Of a stretch of DNA of 64,000 bases, positions 61,313 through 64,000 are shown in pieces. Position 1 is the stretch's first letter, and each line of letters begins with the position of its first letter. Below the pieces are notes generated by a model that saw only the letters and a program-made list of their open reading frames with translations, did not search any database and had not been told where the DNA came from. The DNA is from Pyrenophora tritici-repentis (lineage: Eukaryota > Ascomycota > Dothideomycetes > Pleosporales > Pleosporaceae): positions 1,240,001 to 1,304,000 of the forward strand of contig NC_089394.1 in the NCBI RefSeq assembly GCF_003171515.1, written 5' to 3'. The position numbers were made by a program, and so were the translations under genes.

Positions 61313-64000
61313 TTAGTTGTTGTGAAGACTGAGGAGACGTTTAGTGATATCCTCAAGTCCTAGTTGACGTGTGAAGTTAACGTGCTTTTGCTTTGGCAGT
61401 GCCTTTGTAAGACCGTCTGCAGGCATTTGGGCAGTAGAAATCCATTGTACATTCACCTCTCCTCTCTCAACTGCTTGACGTAGCCAGAGTTGGTGAATAT
61501 CGACGTGTTTGAGCTTGGTTTGAAGTCTTTCTGTGGCCTTTGTCACAATTCCCACTGTCTGCTTGTTATCACAATAGATGACTGGGGTGATGTCTGTTTT
61601 GAAATTAAGCTGATCAAAGAGATTGTTCCACCAAATGAACTCTGACGCAGCACGGCTGAGAGCGTAGAGTTCGGCTTCTGTAGTTGACTTTGTAACAGAC
61701 CGTTGTTTCGTAGCTTTCCAGTCAATTGGCATTCCAAAGAGCTTGAATAGATAGCCATCTGAGCTACGTCTAGTAGACAGATCGTCTGCAAATGAAGCGT
61801 CTGCAGCTCCAAAGAAGATAGGCTCAGGGTTAAAAGCAGTCCCGGGGATTGAGTAACCAGTGTTGTCAGGAGTGAGTGCTGAGGCTTTTAAGGCGAAATT
61901 GCGTGTCTTGACCAAGAAGCGCCAGGCATGAATTGCAGCGCGTAGGTGTTGTTCTCCAGGATTGTTGAGATACCGGGAGAGAATTGAGTGGGTGAGTGAG
62001 ATATCAGGTCTTGTGAACACTGAGATGTAGGCTAAGGAGCCAACTAATTGCTGGTATCTTTTCTTTAGTGCTTTGTCTACCACAGTGTTTGGCTCAAGGT
62101 TGGTTTCAGCCATTGGAAAATCAGGTAAGGTAGTTGCTCCTTCCATCAAGTTGTACTTATGTGCTACCTTATCAATAAAGGCGTCTTGAATCAGCCAAGT
62201 TGATTGTTGAGAGATATCGCGAACTACGCGTATACCGAGGAACCAGTTGAGTTGACCCATCGATCTAAGCTCATACTTCTTGAAGAGCTTGTCCTGGAAT
62301 TCCTTGTGGATGTCCAGCTTCGATGGATGTACTAGGACAACTATATCATCAACATAGAAGAAGACAATAAGACTGTTGTTGGCAAAGAGACATGGCGTAT
62401 TTGGGATTTGTTTGAGGCCAAGATCTTGGAGTGTGTTGGCCAGGTCCTGGTACCATAGTAGAGGTGCTTCCTTTAGGCCATATAAGGCTCGGCGGAGGAG
62501 AAGCAGAGCTCCAAATTGAGTTGTGAAGCCTTCAGGTGTGTTGCAGTACAGTTTCCTAGGTACCCGAGCATTGAGAAATGCGTTCATGGCATCGTATTGG
62601 AACATAAGTAGTCCAAACTTAGTTGACATTGCGATGAGAGCTCGAAAGGTTTTAGCTGCTAGTGTAGCAGCGTAGGTGTCACCCCATTGTGTTTGGAGAT
62701 CACCTCTGACCACAAGTCGCGCTTTAGCTTTCAAGAAGTAGCCATCTTCGTCAAACTTGTTAGTGTATACCCACATGAGGGGCAGAGTCTCTGCATCAGC
62801 AGTGAATGGAGTTACTTTGGTGTTCTCGAAGCAACCTTTCTTCCAACAGTCGTCTATCTCCTTTTTCATGGCGTTCCAGTACAAATCGGCCTGGGGATGA
62901 GAAACGACGTCTTTGAACCGCTTAGGTGGTTCAGGCATCTGATCTCGATGAAGCCTAGTCTTTGGAGTAATGGCTGTAATCTTCTCATAGAGTGTTGGGT
63001 GAAGGGAAGTTGCAAAGGTTCCATAGTAGGTAAAGAAGTTTGATGAAACTCTGTCTTGTCCCTTCTTAGCGCGGCTGCGTCTGCTTCCAGTAATTACATT
63101 GTGATCTCCAATGTCTGGATGCAAAGCTTGTGGTGCATTGTTGTTGTGCCGATCTGGGAGATAGCCAGGTATGTCGTATGCATGGCGAGATTCCATTGAT
63201 GGAGTTGGGCGCTGTAGGACAGCTATTGTTGAGTTGGTTGGTGATGGTGAGCGTGAAGGACTCATGGTTCCTTTAGTTAAGTCCATTGGGCTTCTGTCCG
63301 AATATGCGGCGGAAATCTCTATTTCTTCAAGATGCTGGTCCAGTTGCTCAGTGGTGTAGAGATCTTTAGCAGTAGCAGTGAAATGAGGTTGTTCGAGATC
63401 TAGAGTCTCTACCTCTTGTTCAGTGATCTTGTTTGTAGTGATGTTGTTGAGTTTATCGTCCTTATAAGAGAATTGCCACTTAAAGATAACGTCTCTAGTC
63501 CTAATTACGTGGTCGAGTGTCGGTATCCAGACTCTGTAGATGTTTGATGAGTCGTATCCAACGAGGTATCCGATGTGAGCTCGTGGCTCAGTCTTGTCAG
63601 CAGCTTTGATGTCTCTGCGATAGACATAGGCTCTGCACCCAATAGGTGAGTAGTGAGCTACCGAGGGCTTTGTATTGAAAACAACTTCATGAGGTGTCTT
63701 CCATCCAAGTGAATGGACTGGTGTAGTGTTGAGCAGCTGTACTGCTGCGACAGCGAGCTCATTAGTGAGGTCTTTTGGCAGTCCTGATGAAATGCGCAGA
63801 GCGCGAGTGCGCTGCATAATAGTCCTGCCTGCTGCCTCTTGGAGACCTTTTTGCTCATCAGTGTTCTCAGCCGTTGTTTCAATCTTGATTCCAATGCTCT
63901 TGCACGCTGCAGCAAAGTCGCGACCAAGTCCTTTCTCGTTGTCAGATCTAATGATGATGACAACGTACTTGTAGCCAAGCTGTCGCTGGATCTTCTCAAT
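61313..64000 (-). CDS. pol: Copia C pol, partial at its N-terminal side
   Basis: Open from the window edge (64000) to 61313, at least 895 codons. The integrase core begins at the edge: IIIRSDNEKGLG holds the second Asp and LQEAAGRTIMQR the catalytic Glu. Then come the copia linker (GWKTPHEVVFNTKPSV, AYVYRRDIKAADKTEPRAHIG), RT (LMFQYDAMNAFLNA, FFYVDDIVVLVHP, LNWFLGIRVVRD) and RNase H (AADASFADDLSTRRSSDGY, STTEAELYALSRAASE, YCDNKQTVGIV). No stop or frameshift was seen. It is clearly more distant from A and B than those are from each other. Confidence 0.92.
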   Translation of the reverse strand: MEKIQRQLGYKYVVIIIRSDNEKGLGRDFAAACKSIGIKIETTAENTDEQKGLQEAAGRTIMQRTRALRISSGLPKDLTNELAVAAVQLLNTTPVHSLGWKTPHEVVFNTKPSVAHYSPIGCRAYVYRRDIKAADKTEPRAHIGYLVGYDSSNIYRVWIPTLDHVIRTRDVIFKWQFSYKDDKLNNITTNKITEQEVETLDLEQPHFTATAKDLYTTEQLDQHLEEIEISAAYSDRSPMDLTKGTMSPSRSPSPTNSTIAVLQRPTPSMESRHAYDIPGYLPDRHNNNAPQALHPDIGDHNVITGSRRSRAKKGQDRVSSNFFTYYGTFATSLHPTLYEKITAITPKTRLHRDQMPEPPKRFKDVVSHPQADLYWNAMKKEIDDCWKKGCFENTKVTPFTADAETLPLMWVYTNKFDEDGYFLKAKARLVVRGDLQTQWGDTYAATLAAKTFRALIAMSTKFGLLMFQYDAMNAFLNARVPRKLYCNTPEGFTTQFGALLLLRRALYGLKEAPLLWYQDLANTLQDLGLKQIPNTPCLFANNSLIVFFYVDDIVVLVHPSKLDIHKEFQDKLFKKYELRSMGQLNWFLGIRVVRDISQQSTWLIQDAFIDKVAHKYNLMEGATTLPDFPMAETNLEPNTVVDKALKKRYQQLVGSLAYISVFTRPDISLTHSILSRYLNNPGEQHLRAAIHAWRFLVKTRNFALKASALTPDNTGYSIPGTAFNPEPIFFGAADASFADDLSTRRSSDGYLFKLFGMPIDWKATKQRSVTKSTTEAELYALSRAASEFIWWNNLFDQLNFKTDITPVIYCDNKQTVGIVTKATERLQTKLKHVDIHQLWLRQAVERGEVNVQWISTAQMPADGLTKALPKQKHVNFTRQLGLEDITKRLLSLHNN

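Larger units (their letters stand above)
60992..64000 (-). mobile_element. Ty1/copia retrotransposon C, partial (runs off the right edge)
   Basis: The left end (3' LTR) is placed at 60992-61174 by TGTTG..CAACA ends and an adjoining purine tract (CTGGGGGGGTG on the minus strand). The partner LTR and gag lie outside the window, so LTR limits and target duplication (candidate CGACT at 60987-60991) are unconfirmed. Confidence 0.8.

Overview
The window reads as a filamentous ascomycete chromosome. Introns are short (46-115 nt) with GT..AG ends, and the host genes include a HET-domain gene, a Zn2Cys6 regulator and a Ser/Thr/Pro-rich GPI-type wall protein. The transposon types (chromodomain Ty3, Ty1/copia, pogo, Tc1 and hAT MITEs) also fit. 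Pleosporales/Dothideomycetes is my best guess from general look; no marker in the window proves it.

Layout. 68-486: ribosomal protein gene RPS29 (uS14), minus strand. 1260-3464 and 8864-10460: one AT-rich array of decayed pyrimidine-tract/TCTAAAA modules, split by a complete, recent Ty3/chromovirus element (3465-8858). A 158-bp hAT-type MITE lies at 9237-9394. 11302-18399: a gene pair, NDUFAF6-like (minus) and RAD5 (plus), whose shared promoter carries an intact pogo transposon (12691-14791). 18588-20165: a non-coding LTR element. 20364-20510: a tRNA-like gene. 21061-31054: a HET-domain gene, a dead kinase-like gene, an SRR1-domain gene with one in-frame stop, and a four-intron Zn2Cys6 regulator.

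32715-49369 is a nested structure. A single old, AT-rich Tc1/mariner element was hit by two complete copia elements (A and B, 18 bp apart), a solo LTR, an intact pogo-type transposon and a gag-only LTR element. Copia B was itself hit by two hAT MITEs. The solo LTR and the pogo element sit inside the Tc1 transposase intron. 49656-51835: a pepsin-fold membrane protein. 53569-57476: a multi-exon wall protein with a MITE in one exon. 60992-64000: the 3' part of a third copia element, running off the edge.

The most notable signals are translational and priming features of the retroelements. All three families whose gag-pol junction is visible have gag and pol in the same frame, separated by one stop codon: CAA-TAG-GAA in the Ty3 element, and TGA-CTA in both copia A and copia B. 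The Ty3 element has a Tf1-like self-primer: the sequence after the 5' LTR is complementary, 17 of 18 nt, to a segment of its own LTR. Copia A and B carry primer sites matching a half tRNA-Lys(CUU) cut in the anticodon loop. The gag-only and non-coding elements match a half initiator tRNA-Met. By reading them side by side I found no difference between the two LTRs of any complete element, which points to recent activity. All calls come from manual reading; no database search was possible.
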